The notes: a model not told the origin generated them from the letters alone. DNA of 64,000 nucleotides from Torreya grandis (GCA_037957365.1 JARHVA010004902.1:1116001-1180000); one strand, 5' to 3'; positions 24,720-35,613 are shown, counted from the stretch's first letter. A program made the numbers and translations.

Positions 24720-27547
24720 TGAGCTACAAGCATAGTACCTTCAGTCGAACCTTAAAGTAAATTAAGGTATTCAGGATATCTCCCTGGACAAGCAAGGTAT
24801 CCCAAGGAGAGTTTTCTTTGAATAAGACAAAGAAAGGGAGATTATTTGATGATTAGGATGTTGTAGATGATGTACTTTTTTGTATGCCTATATGTTAATG
24901 TATGCATTTTTGGCATTGTACATGTGTATATGATATATTCACTTGATGTTAGATATTATGTTGTTAGACACGATGTAATTTTTTGTATGCCTATATGGCA
25001 ATGCATTTATTATTGACATTGTATGCCTATATAAGGCATTTGTACATAGCATTCTTATTTTGTACATCAATATTTAAGAAAACTAATGAACTAAATCTTA
25101 TTTAAATCACTTATGTTAAGATTTTTATGAATTATTGGTTTTGAAGTATTCCTAAGGATTTAAAATGTTATGAGATTGAGAATAACTTATTAGGATAATG
25201 TTGAAAATCATATTGGTATGATAGAGCCTACAGTTAGAAAGATTGACATTTCTTGTTCTTAAGAAGCTTTGTTTCTATAAGAATGCAAATTAAATAAGAA
25301 GGGATGTTGAACCCATATTTTCATTAATTGAATCCTATACTGGTGATTGAATCAATCTTACATTGGTAGTTGTTAGACACCTAGTCACTTATATCAGTTA
25401 TAAGTCTTGTGCATGGAGTGGGATTAGGAGAAACATACCCTTATAATAAATAAATAATATTAGTTATTGCATTTGAATTATGTTTTTATGCTCATGGTCA
25501 TCTATAGTTTCTTGTAGGTAAAATTTTGTTTTGAACATGTGAATTTATTGTGACAGAGTGATGACAATCATCTACTCTATTTACTTTATCTGATGATATA
25601 TATGCCCACTATTAACTCTATAGTCCTTTACTAGGACTTTGTAAATATATTGCATAATTCAACACCTTATAGGTCTATAACAAAAGATTATTATCTTAGA
25701 TTACTTTAGACTATCATGTGAAGATTCAATTTAACACGTTCCTTTAGATCATATCCTCAATGAGTTTCTTATAGAACCTTGGTTTAGACTATCATGTGAA
25801 TATTATATATAATCACAAGAGATATATTTAAATGTTAACCACATAAGAAATCAATTCCCTTATTGATTTCTAAAGAGATTTAGACTCAAGTTTCCAAATT
25901 CTATGTTTAGGCTTCTGCACCTAATTGACTCACAATAGGTAAAAATCACAATTTGACTCTTCCAAAATCTAATACCTAATTTCTCAATGTATTTAAAACA
26001 TAATAAATGTGATCCAATCCTTGTACCAATATATAACATTCAAAAGTAATGAAAACTCACCTTTGACCTTTTGAAGCATTCTCTAAAAATGAACATCTAC
26101 AGGAAGGTGAAAAAATATTGGAGGTCTTAGACACCTGTATGATGATATAAGGTTAAAACACCATGTTTACATGTTTTTACCTGATTCAACTTGTATTCTC
26201 CCCTTCAAATGATCAAAAATCCAACTTTGCTCTTTATGCCTTTGAGACTACCTGTAGGGTTTCAAGCTTGCCTATGGGGTTTACATGGATTTCAGAGTGT
26301 GAACACTATTGAAAACTATTTTATAGGCTTAAAACCATCCTATTATACTTTTCAAACACTTCCATAATCTTTTAACCCATTTTTATACCTTAAACCTCCA
26401 AGAAACATGCTTGCACCAATGATGACTATCATAAGGCATGAAGGGGACTGTGTATAAACAACAGGAACTTACACTTGTCACATGAACTTCAAAATATTAT
26501 TTATATGTATATTAGGTCATTATTATATATAATAAAAAATTTAAAATCTTTTGGATGTATATTTTGGCTTGTGGACCTTTTTTACAAAACTTTACCTTGA
26601 GTTGCCTCCTTGCTTCCTACATGCCTAAACTTGTCTTTCTTCGAAACTTTGATTGAAACCTTGAATGTGATAAACTCCATATGACACATTAGGTTTAAAA
26701 AATATTTTTATACCATTTTAATACCTCTCCAAGGCTTAAACTCCTCATTGGCACTAAAAACTGACAAAAGCTTCATTTGGTCTCCAATGGCTACCAGTTG
26801 ATTGCAAGAGGTCTGTGTAAGAACAATGAGTATTTTCACATTTTTTATGACATTTAGGATGGAATGGGATGATTTTATGTGTCATTTATACCATTATTAC
26901 CAAATTTCATGCTTTGACTTGACCTGTAGATGCCCCAAAATGGCTAATTCCTCCAAGGCAAGCTCTAATGTTAATCGTGATTACACATGGGGTTGACTAT
27001 GATAAAAAATAAAAATGTTACCCATATCAAAAAACCTCAAAAATATTTTTTATATGTATATTAGGTCATAATGATTCTCTCCACCAAATTTTGTGACTAG
27101 ATCATGCATATTTTGGCTTGTAGGCCCATTTTGCCAAAAGTTAGTGACATATTGCCTGCTTGGTCAAGTTTCAAAACTGAGCTTCCTTCCATTTTGCCTT
27201 GGTTTGAGTTAGAAGAAGGTGAATTTTATTTTAATAATTCATGAACATCCTTTAAATTATTCCACCCTTCATTGGTTTGCCTTTACCCTGATGCAACCCT
27301 TCAATATGCCTTCCCATCTTCCTTAACTTCTCTTGCTTATCAACTTTCTCACTCTTGGATTCTTTAATTGTTATTCTCTACCATTAGGATCTACATGGTT
27401 ATTTATAATACAATAACATAATTCCATTCATCTTAAATTTACTCTTTTAATCTATCTCACACTATCTTCCAATAGGCTTCAATGACCAAATCTCTTCATG
27501 TTTGAACTAGGTTTCCTATAGGCATTCTTCATCTAGGATAACCTCCT

Positions 27548-27552
<5 letters not shown>
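24720..27552. other. No recognised gene; a diverged duplication near 26.5 and 27.05 kb
   Basis: The phrase TATATGTATATTAGGTCAT at about 26,502 recurs at about 27,051. Both are followed by ATATTTTGGCTTGT and a CCTTTTTT or CCATTTTG stretch, so about 150 bp appears duplicated with an offset near 549 bp. Nothing coding was recognised. Confidence 0.4.

Positions 27553-27606
<54 letters not shown>
27553..27606. repeat. (AT)27 microsatellite
   Basis: An uninterrupted run of about 27 AT dinucleotides. Followed closely by a 30-bp direct duplication (CCAAACTCACACCATTCATT at about 27,673 and 27,703). Confidence 0.95.
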
Positions 27607-27609
<3 letters not shown>

Positions 27610-27816
27610 ATTTGTATCTTATAATCACTTATTGATATCATTTACCTCTCTCATGACACTTAAATTCATTTCCAAACTCACACCATTCATTCCATTCCCA
27701 AACTCACACCATTCATTCCATTCCCAAATTTCCTATCATGCTTTCACTAGCTTCTTGTTAGACTATTCTCTTAGGTCTCAAATACCAAATCTTGATATAG
27801 GTCTCAATGGATCAAT

Positions 27817-28713
27817 TGTTGAGTTGTGGAGCTAAAATCTTCAACTCTTTGCAAACTGAAAGGAACAAGAAGGTTGTTGAGATCTAGGAGCACCGGCGTC
27901 GGCAGCAGGACCGACGTCAGTCGTGACCAGTGCAGAAGGCCATCGGCGATGGCAGGGAGTCGGCCGATGTCGACAGAACCAGACTAGCAGGGACCGGCGT
28001 CAGTCGCTTGTGTGTTCTAGAACTGCTCGTTGCATGGATAGTTAGTTAAGTGAACGAAGTGTTTGCATGTAAAGGCCAGTTAGAGTCTTTGGCTGCGAGG
28101 ATAATTGTCTAAATTAAGAGTCTAAGTTATTGTTTAAGTTAGGGATCTATTTATAGACCCATTGGCATGTATTGTAATTGGAATAAGATAAGGAAGGCAA
28201 GGAAGTTCCTTCTAAGTGTAAGATCATTGAGTTGCAGGTTGTTGCAAGCTCATAGGAGATCTACATGTGTGAGTATGGTCTGTTGAATTGCAGGTTGCAG
28301 GTTCATGGGAGATCAACTTGAAGTACTTTAGAGTGCTTGGTGAACTGGCAGGGTTATTACTGACTAGTTGGAAAGGTGAACACCAATTCTGTGTGTGAGT
28401 TGGTTGTTGGGACCATTTTTTGTGTAGGAGAGTGTGTGTGAGAAGAATTACTGTACACTTGAGGTGTGGCAAACCTCTGTAAGGTGAAAGAGTGTGGCGG
28501 CTCTTTGTTGTATTCTTTTCTGTAAAGTGTTAATACAAGATAGTGTATTGTCTCTCATATTCTGTGCTATTGGTGAATTCTAGTTACTTGTATTTTTGGT
28601 TATTTTTGCATTTATAATTGCTTATATATGGTAATCATATTGTGCTCTTTCTGAGGAGCAAGATCCTAACAAAGTGGGATCAGAACAGGGGTTGTTCTTG
28701 TGATCCCCCAACA
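27817..28713 (+). repeat. Isolated copia LTR related to the 29.9-kb element
   Basis: It starts TGTTGAGTTGTGGAG and ends GATCCCCCAACA. The intact element's LTR, read on its own strand, starts TGTTAAGGTGTGGAG and its 3' copy ends GATCCCCAACA. Further shared blocks in the same order are a GC-rich ACCGACGTC-motif region, GTTAATACAAG, TTCTAGTTACTT and GTAATCATATTGT. It is 897 bp, longer than the intact element's 713-715 bp, and in the opposite orientation. No gag or pol follows, only a PBS and about 25 bp, so this is a near-solo LTR or a truncated element. Confidence 0.75.
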
Positions 28714-28716
28714 AAG

Positions 28717-28728
28717 TGGTACCGGAGC
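28717..28728 (+). other. Primer-binding-site remnant of the isolated LTR
   Basis: TGGTACCGGAGC follows the LTR end, close to the initiator-methionine tRNA primer site TGGTATCAGAGC used by plant copia elements. A second PBS-like string, AAGTGGGATCAGAAC, lies 42 bp upstream at 28,672 after CCTAACA, as if the LTR end plus PBS had been duplicated. Confidence 0.6.
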
Positions 28729-29883
28729 ATGTTTGTTGTTCTAGGTGCCTGACATCAATATTTTGTCTTGGTTGCTATTATTTTACCCTATCACATTTTT
28801 ATTAACCTCTTCCAATTGTTTAAACATGCTTCAACTTTCAATTCCACATATAAGGCTCATAAGGACAATCCTATGCTTGTAGCCTTTTTTGTGCATTTCC
28901 TCTTTGTTTGGCCAAAATAGGAAGTTTTTTCAAGATGTAATCATATTTATATCCACCCTTTATCTAATTCCAGGTGTGTGTAAATTTTCATGCACTAATT
29001 CGACACTTAAATCACACTTCCTTTGTAACCCATCTTTCCATTAGGCCTAATTAAACCTTAAGCACACCCACAGGTCTAAAAATTGTACTGAACTACCCTA
29101 TTTCAATTTAAAAACTCTTTATTCACTTTCCTCGCACATAATTAGGTATGATTACAAATTTTCATCATTTTTCCATGGTTAAAACTCTCTAAAACTTCAA
29201 AACCCTAATCTAGGGTTTCTTTTCCTCTGTAGAGGCCCAAGAGCTTATATAATTCCATTTCTTGAGTTTAACAAGGTTTAAAAGGACCTAATTTCCACAT
29301 ATAGGTATATTTTCACCCCCTCTATCTATCCAAATTATTTATAATCCTTTTTCAATCCATCCAATACCCAAACACAACAAAATGCAATGGATTGTGTAAC
29401 TTTTTAGTTGACTATGTAGGGTTTTTAAGGGACTGTGTACTTTCAATACATTGTGTACCTCACCTAGGTAATTATTATGACTGGTATATTCATCCTTGTG
29501 TCCATATTTCACCAACATACCAACCTATCATGTGATTAGATCCGCACATCCCTTCACTAGATAATATATGAATGAAAAAAAGGGTTTTAATGCACCTGCA
29601 AGATTTAAATAGTTTGAGAATAATTACCAACCATTATAAGGTTTCAAAGGATCTTATATTGATCTATAAACCTTTCCCATGCTCATATTCTACCAAATCA
29701 ATGACCAACCATGTGGTCTAAGATGAAACTCTCCATTTCTTGACATCAGAGAATGCAAAAGACATTAACTATGAAAATAGGGTACTATCCCAGGCTGACG
29801 ATGTATTCAATAATATATCATTTGGATACCATTATAATTAACACTTAGCCTATTTTTGAAACCTCCAAAATTTCTCATCTCTC
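28729..29883. other. No recognised gene
   Basis: AT-rich flank between the isolated LTR and the complete copia element; nothing recognised. Confidence 0.4.
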
Positions 29884-29888
29884 ATTAA
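29884..29888. repeat. Target-site duplication ATTAA, left copy
   Basis: ATTAA directly precedes the left LTR boundary and is matched by ATTAA at 35,614-35,618 directly after the right LTR. Five-base duplications are usual for copia integrase. Confidence 0.9.
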
Positions 29889-30601
29889 TGTTGGGGATCA
29901 ACCAACAATATGATTACACTTATGAAAGCAATAAACTGTGGAATTAAATCAGATAGATAAGTAACTAGAATCAGATAATAGCAAAGAACAAGAGATATAA
30001 GAAACCACACTGAAAACTTGTATTAAACTCTTTACAAAAGGAATACAATTGAAGAAACTTCTTTCTTCCACACCTTTCTCAGATGCACAAGATCTCTCTC
30101 TAGATCTCTATCCCTCAAGAGCTCTCTCTCTCAAGTACAATCAACTCCAACAACATGGATTGATACAACTCTGTACTGTTCTTCAACATTCACATACTAT
30201 GAACTACTACAATAACCACACTAAGCTAAGAAGATCTAATTCTACATATAGAATTAGGAGACTTGAGCATCCACTTACAACCAACAGTTAAGCCTCTTGA
30301 ACAAGGGCTCTAAAAACAATCTTACTAATAATAGAGACGCAAACTTAAGACTAAGACTTAAACTCATCATGCAAATACTCAGTTCTGTCCTCAGAAATAG
30401 CATTCTGGACGCACAGGTAACCGACGCCGGTTTCTGCCTGCTTGCCTATGACCGACGTTAGCCGATCCTCTACCGATGCTGGTGTCTCTTCAACTGCACC
30501 GAACCGACGTCGATCGCTCCTGACCGACGCCGGTGACTGTGTAAACCTGCAACTTTGGTAATGCGCTCATATGTGAAGATTTTAGGCTCCACACCTTAAC
30601 A
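29889..30601 (-). repeat. 3' LTR
   Basis: 713 bp. On the element's strand it runs from TGTTAAGGTGTGG to GATCCCCAACA, with TG...CA ends. It contains five ACCGACGYCGGT-like motifs on the + strand at about 30,420, 30,451, 30,472, 30,503 and 30,523, near the U3 start, and a CT-rich stretch at about 30,090-30,135. Confidence 0.95.
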
Positions 30602-30614
30602 ATCTCCCACTTGG
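30602..30614 (-). other. Polypurine tract
   Basis: On the element's strand, CCAAGTGGGAGAT lies immediately before the 3' LTR. This is the usual copia primer for plus-strand synthesis. Confidence 0.9.
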
Positions 30615-30673
30615 AGATAAACAGCTGCACCAGTACCTGTACAGCAACATCTTCTAGCTCCTCCATCTTCAAC

Positions 30674-31009
30674 TCAATCATGAAGACCAATAAAATTTGA
30701 ATGAAGATTCAACTTCTCCTTTGTAACCAGCTTGGTTAACATATCAGCAGGATTCTTGTCTATATGGATCTTCTCCAGCTTCAACTCACCATCTTCCAAT
30801 ACCTGCCGTATGAAGTGGTACCTTAGCTGTATGTGCTTGGTTCTTGAATGAAAAGCTGAATTCTTAGCCAAATGGATTGCACTCTGACTGTCACTATACA
30901 ATCTACAACTCTCATGCTCCCTTCCAAGCTCTTCCATGAACTGTGTCATCCATATCATCTCTTTGCTAGCCTCTGTGGCTGCAATATACTCTGCTTCTGT
31001 AGTTGACAA
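30674..31009 (-). pseudogene. Copia RNase H domain and pol C-terminus
   Basis: 111 codons. It begins with STTEAEYIAATEA (one acidic catalytic residue of copia RNase H), then SDSQSAIHLAKN (Asp motif) and HIQLRYHFIRQ, and ends with the KIHIDKNPADMLTK segment before the stop at 30,674. RNase H removes the RNA strand after reverse transcription in the particle. The key acidic residues are kept. It is separated from the RT by two nonsense codons (31,037-31,039 and 31,022-31,024) but stays in the same frame. The C-terminus ends 60 bp before the PPT, as expected. Confidence 0.9.
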
Positions 31010-31036
31010 GGCAACAACCTTCTACAACTTTGATAT

Positions 31037-31750
31037 CTAGCTAACTGTCGTTCCACCTACAGTGAAAACATATCCTATGGTGTTCCTCCTGCCATCCAAA
31101 TCACCTGCCATATCTGAATCTACATAACCATGTAGAGAAGTATCTAAACCTCCATAGCACAAGTGCCTACTGTTGGTTCCTCTCAGATATCTGAGGATCC
31201 ACTGAACTGCTTTCCAATGTTCCTTTCCTGGATTGGCCATATAGTTACTTACAACACCCACTGCTTGGGCAATATCCGGTCTAGTACACACCATTGCATA
31301 CATCAAACTCCCTACTGTGGAAGAATATGGAACCTTACTCATGTACTCTACCTCATCATGTGAATTAGGACATTGTTCTTTACTCAACTTAAAATGTCCA
31401 GCCAAAGGTGTGCTTACCGGTTTAGCATCCTGCATATTGAACCATTTCAACACCTTGTCCACATAATCCTCTTGAGACAATATCAACCTGTGATTTTTCC
31501 TGTCTCTCTTAATGCTCATGCCAAGGATTTTATTTGCTGCTCCCAAATCCTTCATAGCAAAAGTTTGAGCTAATTTCACCTTAAGCTCAGAGATATCCTG
31601 CATGTGTGATCCTGCAACCAGCATATCATCTACATACAACAATAGAATAATATATCTACCATTATCCAATCTCTTAAAATACACACAATGGTCAGATTGA
31701 CACCTACTGTAGCCATGCTCAGTCATAAACCTATCAAATTTCAATACCAC
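31037..31750 (-). pseudogene. Copia reverse transcriptase, C-terminal part, to RNase H start
   Basis: Begins at KFDRFMTEHGY after a frameshift. The catalytic YVDDM box is at 31,622-31,636, intact. Downstream are LGMSI, LSQEDYVDKVLKWF, STPL, PYSSTVGSLMYAM, TRPDIAQAVGVVS and WILRYLRGT, all typical of the copia RT thumb and the RT/RNase H connection, then YVDSDMAGD, the start of RNase H. The stop at 31,037-31,039 replaces the Trp usually found after AVS, through a TGG to TAG change. The reading frame of the preceding part (31,741-32,196) differs by one base near 31,743, consistent with a 1-nt deletion after QWY. Confidence 0.93.
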
Positions 31751-32196
31751 TGTCTAGGAGCTTGCTTGAGGCCATATAAGCTTTTCTTCAATCTGCACAC
31801 TAACTTCTCCTTACCTTTGACCTCAAATCCTTTCGGCTGTTCCATATAAATTTCCTCATCCAAATCCCCATGAAGAAATGCTATCTTAACATCTAGCTGC
31901 TTAAGATGCAAATCCTCAATAGCAACCAAAGACAGTACAATCCGTATAGAAGTCATTTTAACAACAGGAGAAAAAATCTCACCAAAATCAATACCTGGCT
32001 TTTGTGCAAATCCTTTCACTACCAATCTGGCCTTATATCTCATTTGTCCATTCTCACCTTCCTTCAACCTGTAGGTCCATCTGTTCTTCAGTGTTCTCTT
32101 ACCAGCTGGCAACTCAACCAAATCCCATGTTTGGTTCTCTCTTAAGGACTTCATCTCCTCAACCATGCCACGCTCCCACTGACTCTTGGACTCCAC
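31741..32196 (-). pseudogene. Copia reverse transcriptase, N-terminal part
   Basis: Reads [64 protein letters not shown] (first catalytic Asp in LDV), [10 protein letters not shown] and [11 protein letters not shown]. These are the fingers and palm of the copia RT. The frame joins the upstream integrase part through one TAG (32,197-32,199), where related elements have Gln. It ends in a TGA produced by a 1-nt frameshift. Confidence 0.93.
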
Positions 32197-33153
32197 CTAT
32201 ATTGCTTCTTCAAAACTCTCTGGTTCTCCACCATCAATTAGCAATAAATAGAATAATGAAGGAGAATATCTAATTGGAGGCTTACTTACCCTTTCTGACC
32301 TCCTGATGGGTGTCTGAGACTCGTTCACAACACGCTGTCCACCCAAATTCTCTAACAGTGACCGACCTAAGTCACCTCCAGACCTGTTACTGGCTGACGT
32401 CGGTTCTTCCTGATCGACGTCGGTGCCTGTCCTGCTGACATCAATCTCTGTATGACCGACATCGATTTCTATTCTACCGACGTCGGTTCCTATCTTGCCG
32501 ACGTTGGTCTCTGTGTTTTCCTGCAAGTGATTATTTCTTTTTCCCACGAGCTCATTTTGGACCGTCACCTCATCCAATTCACCATTGCTCTGCCCAGATT
32601 GATTCAGCTTCTTCAGCTGATCACTATACATCACTTTTTCATTGAAAACAACATCATGGCTCCTAATTATCTTGTTAGTTCCTAGATTCCAAAATCTGAA
32701 ACCAAAATCATCTGAGCCATAGCCAATAAATGTGCACCTCATAGACTTAGCATCCAGCTTCTTTCTATTTTCCTTATCTACGTGCACAAAGGCTTCACAA
32801 CCAAAAACTTTGAGAAAAGAGAGATCTACCTTTTTACCTGTCCAAGCCTCTTCTAGAATTCCACCATCCAGAGCTGTAGAGGGTCCTCTGTTAGTCAGGT
32901 ACACTGCAGTGTCAACAGCTTCTGCCCAAAACTCTAAGGGCAAACCAGCATGCAATCTCATACATCTTGCACGCTCCATGATTGTTCTGTTCATCCTTTC
33001 AGCAATTCCATTCTGCTGAGGTGTCCTTGGAACCATCCTTTGCCTATGGATTCCATGCATATAACAATACCAATTGAACTTATAACTACAAAACTCTCCA
33101 CCATTGTCAGATCTCATGCACTTCAATCTTTTGCCTATTTCATTCTCAACCAT
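32197..33153 (-). pseudogene. Copia integrase core and C-terminal region with 7-residue repeats
   Basis: The second and third catalytic acids are kept: Asp in RSDNGGEF (residue 16) and Glu in NGIAERMNRT (residue 52), spacing DX35E. The integrase C-domain follows (EEAWTGKKVDLSFLKVFGCE, FIGYG, NKIIRSHDVVFNE). Residues about 214-253 form a tandem seven-residue repeat with core x-I/T-x-I/T-D-V-G, encoded by a 21-bp DNA repeat. Then RRSERVSKPPIRY leads to the RT. It inserts the DNA copy into the genome. The upstream part is cut off by two TAG codons, at 33,175-33,177 and 33,253-33,255. Confidence 0.93.
32390..32515 (-). repeat. 21-bp tandem repeat inside pol with GACGTCGG core
   Basis: Motif starts on the + strand are at 32,393, 32,413, 32,434, 32,455, 32,476 and 32,498, spaced 20-22 bp. 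Consensus is near RCCGACGTCGGT. It encodes the seven-residue repeat in the integrase-RT linker. The same motif occurs in both LTRs and in the isolated LTR at 27.9 kb. Confidence 0.9.
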
Positions 33154-33252
33154 AGCTTTCCAAATCTTAAAAGTCTAAAATACATTAGATTTCTTCTTAA
33201 TACAATAGATCCATACCTTTCTTGTAGCATCATCTATAAACGAAGCATAGTA

Positions 33253-33699
33253 CTATGATCCTCCAATAGAAGCTACTTGAGCCGATCCCCACACGTCTAT
33301 GTGAACAAGCTGTAACTTATGCTTCTTCTTTGTAGACCCAGTCTTGAGAAAACTAACCCTTTTTTGTTTTCTAAATACACAGTGCTCACAAAATTCTAGA
33401 TCCATGCTTTTCAAATATGAAATCTTACCTTTAGACTTAAGAATTGACATCCCCTTCTCACTCATGTGGCCAAGCCTTGAGTGCCACAATTTTGCATCCA
33501 CATCTGAAGTAGATAATATAGAAGGAGAATTGTTAGTAACACAATTACACAAATAGAGAGTACCTACTCTCTTACTTCTGGCCATAACAAGTGCACCATT
33601 GGTCACCTTCCAAGATTCTACTGTGAGAGTTACTGTACAACCCTCATCCCCTAACTTTCCTACAAAAATCAAATTCTTCTTCAAGCTAGGAACATGCAT
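33253..33699 (-). pseudogene. Copia GAG-pre-integrase zinc-binding domain and integrase start
   Basis: Starts at HVPSLKKNLIFVGKL, then WHSRLGHMSEKG and CEHCVFRKQKRVSF, the HHCC zinc-binding module. LVHIDVWG follows with the first catalytic Asp (about residue 135). The frame continues into the integrase core after TAG at 33,253-33,255. On its N-terminal side it is separated from gag-protease by two stops (33,730-33,732 and 33,703-33,705) within ten codons in the same frame. Confidence 0.92.
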
Positions 33700-33729
33700 A
33701 ACTTATCTCAACACCCATGTGTTGCCATT

Positions 33730-34737
33730 CTACATTTCTAGCTGCACTTTACCTTTGCCAATAATCTTACAAGGCTCATCATCCCCTAGATACACTATTC
33801 CAAAATCTCCATGGATATAGTCACAGAAATATTCCCTATTAGGGGTAGCATGAAAAGATGCACCATAATCTAACACCCAAGATTCTATATTATTATGCAA
33901 AGAGAATATTAAAGCATCTTGTGCAATACCTGCAACCTTTGCTTCTTCTTTTCCTTCGTGCTGATTGTCCTCCTTAGGCTTTGACCAACAATCTCTGCTT
34001 ATGTGCCCCATCTTTCCACAATTCCAGCATTGAGGCTTTCTGCCATTTTTGGATTTGGATCTACCTCTCCCCTTAGACTTAGATCTTGATCTCCCTTTCT
34101 TGCTCTTCTCTTTTTGCCTTCCCCTGCTCTCAAAACTTAAAGCGTTCCCAGATGTCTCTTCTATGCTTTTCCTACAAATTTTTTCATTTAAGATAACACT
34201 AACAACATCCTCTACTTTTAAAATATTTGATGTAGATGCAGTATTGCTAACTACCATTACTAAGCTATGCCAGCTTTCAGGCAAAGAACATAATATTAAA
34301 AGAGCTTTTATTTCATCATCAAATACAATTTTGACTGAACTTAATTGATTTACAATACCATGGAAATCATTCAGGTGATTAGATACAGATCCACCTTCCT
34401 GCATATGCAAATTAAATAGCTGCTTCATAAGATATACCTTATAAGAAGCTGAGGGTTTTTCATACAAATTTGCTAAAGTAGTCATCAACTCTATCGTTGT
34501 TTTTGCCTGTGATAAATTAGATATCACAGTAGATGCTAAACTCAGTCTTATAGACCCAAGAGCCTTTCTGTCAAGAACTTCCCATTCTTCATCATCCATG
34601 TCTGTGGGCTTCTTTGTAATCCCACCTAACGGTAAGTATAGATCTTTCTGATACAGATAGTCCTCTATCTGCATTCTCCAATGTTGATAATTTTTGCCAT
34701 TAAACTTCTCCATTCTTAGTTTACTTTCTTCTGCCAT
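33730..34737 (-). pseudogene. Copia gag and protease
   Basis: I choose ATG at 34,737 (MAEESKLRMEKFNG); an upstream GTG is in frame but unlikely. Residues 1-170 are the copia gag fold (FNGKNYQHWRMQIEDYL, LPESWHSLV). A Lys/Arg/Ser-rich stretch follows, then a CCHC zinc knuckle (CWNCGKMGHISRDC; 33,988-34,029) that binds genomic RNA. The protease signature at 33,856-33,870 reads DYGAS where copia proteases have DSGAS or DTAAS; the catalytic Asp is kept but the Ser/Thr is lost. The frame ends at TAG 33,730-33,732, where family members have Gln in an M-Q-N-G context. Confidence 0.93.
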
Positions 34738-34879
34738 TGCTTCTCCCACTCAAATAAAAATCCCTGCAAAAACTCCTATGAGCAACCTGTAATCAATACA
34801 CACTACACAGATCTGAACCACCTATTAGTGAACCTGATCTTTGATACCAATTATTGGATATCAAACTCTAAACCTACAA

Positions 34880-34896
34880 CCAAGGCTCTGATACCA
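34880..34896 (-). other. Primer binding site for initiator tRNA-Met
   Basis: On the element's strand, TGGTATCAGAGCCTTGG starts two or three bases after the 5' LTR. This is the standard plant copia PBS, complementary to the 3' end of initiator methionine tRNA. Confidence 0.95.
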
Positions 34897-34898
34897 CT

Positions 34899-35613
34899 TT
34901 TTGGGGATCAATCAACAATATGATTACACTTATGAAAGCAATAAACCACGGAATTAAATCAGATAGATAAGTAACTAGAATCAGATAATAGCAAAGAACA
35001 AGAGATACAAGAAACTACCCTGAAAACTTGTATTAACCTCTTTACAAAAGAAATACAATTGAAGAAACTTCTTTCTTCCACACCTCTCTCAGATGCACAA
35101 GATCTCTCTCTAGATCTCTATCCCTCAAGAGCTCTCTCTCTCTCAAGTACAATCAACTCCAACAACATGGATTGATACAACTCTGTACTGTTCTTCAACA
35201 TTCACATACTATGAACTACTATAATAACCACACTAAGCTAAGAATATCTAATTCTACATATAGAATTAGGAGACTTGAGCATGCACTTACAACCAACAGT
35301 TAAGCCTCTTGAACAAGGCCTCTAAAAACAATCTTACTAATAATAGAGACACAAACTTAAGACTAAGACTTAAACTCATCATGCAAACACTCAATTCTAT
35401 CCTCAAAAATAGCATTCTGTACGCACAGGTAACCGACGCCGGTTCCTGCCTGCTTGCCTGTGACTGACGTCGGTCGATCCTCTGCCGACGCCGGCGTCTC
35501 TTCAACTGCACTGGATCGACGTCGGTCGCTCCTGACCGATGCCGGTGACTGTGTAAACCTGCAACTTTGGTAATGCGCTCATATGTGAATCTTTTAGACT
35601 CCACACCTTAACA
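34899..35613 (-). repeat. 5' LTR
   Basis: 715 bp, about 95% identical to the 3' LTR by hand alignment. Its inner end has lost the terminal CA (it reads CCCCAAAA before AGTGG), while the outer end keeps TGTTAAGG. It contains five ACGT-core motifs on the + strand at about 35,432, 35,463, 35,484, 35,515 and 35,535. A CT-rich run is one dinucleotide longer than in the 3' LTR. Confidence 0.95.

Larger units (their letters stand above)
29889..35613 (-). mobile_element. Structurally complete Ty1/copia LTR retrotransposon
   Basis: 5,725 bp on the - strand: 5' LTR (34,899-35,613), PBS, gag, protease, integrase, reverse transcriptase, RNase H, PPT, 3' LTR (29,889-30,601), with a 5-bp target duplication on both sides. 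The domain order protease-integrase-RT-RNase H defines Ty1/copia. The LTRs differ by about 38 substitutions and one CT indel by hand count (about 5%), of which about 30 are transitions, so the insertion is not recent. The coding frame has seven in-frame stops and one frameshift, making it non-autonomous now. It lies 270 bp from the 557-bp tandem array and about 1.2 kb from a related isolated LTR. Confidence 0.95.

Noticed and set aside
28224..28472. 82-codon - strand frame
   Set aside because: Lies inside the isolated copia LTR on the antisense strand and has no counterpart in the related LTRs.
30049..30291. Open frame within the 3' LTR
   Set aside because: It is LTR sequence read on the opposite strand and is not matched by an equivalent frame in the other LTR.
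32452..33258. Several + strand open frames across the copia pol
   Set aside because: They are antisense shadows of the integrase and RT frames, which carry all recognisable motifs on the - strand.
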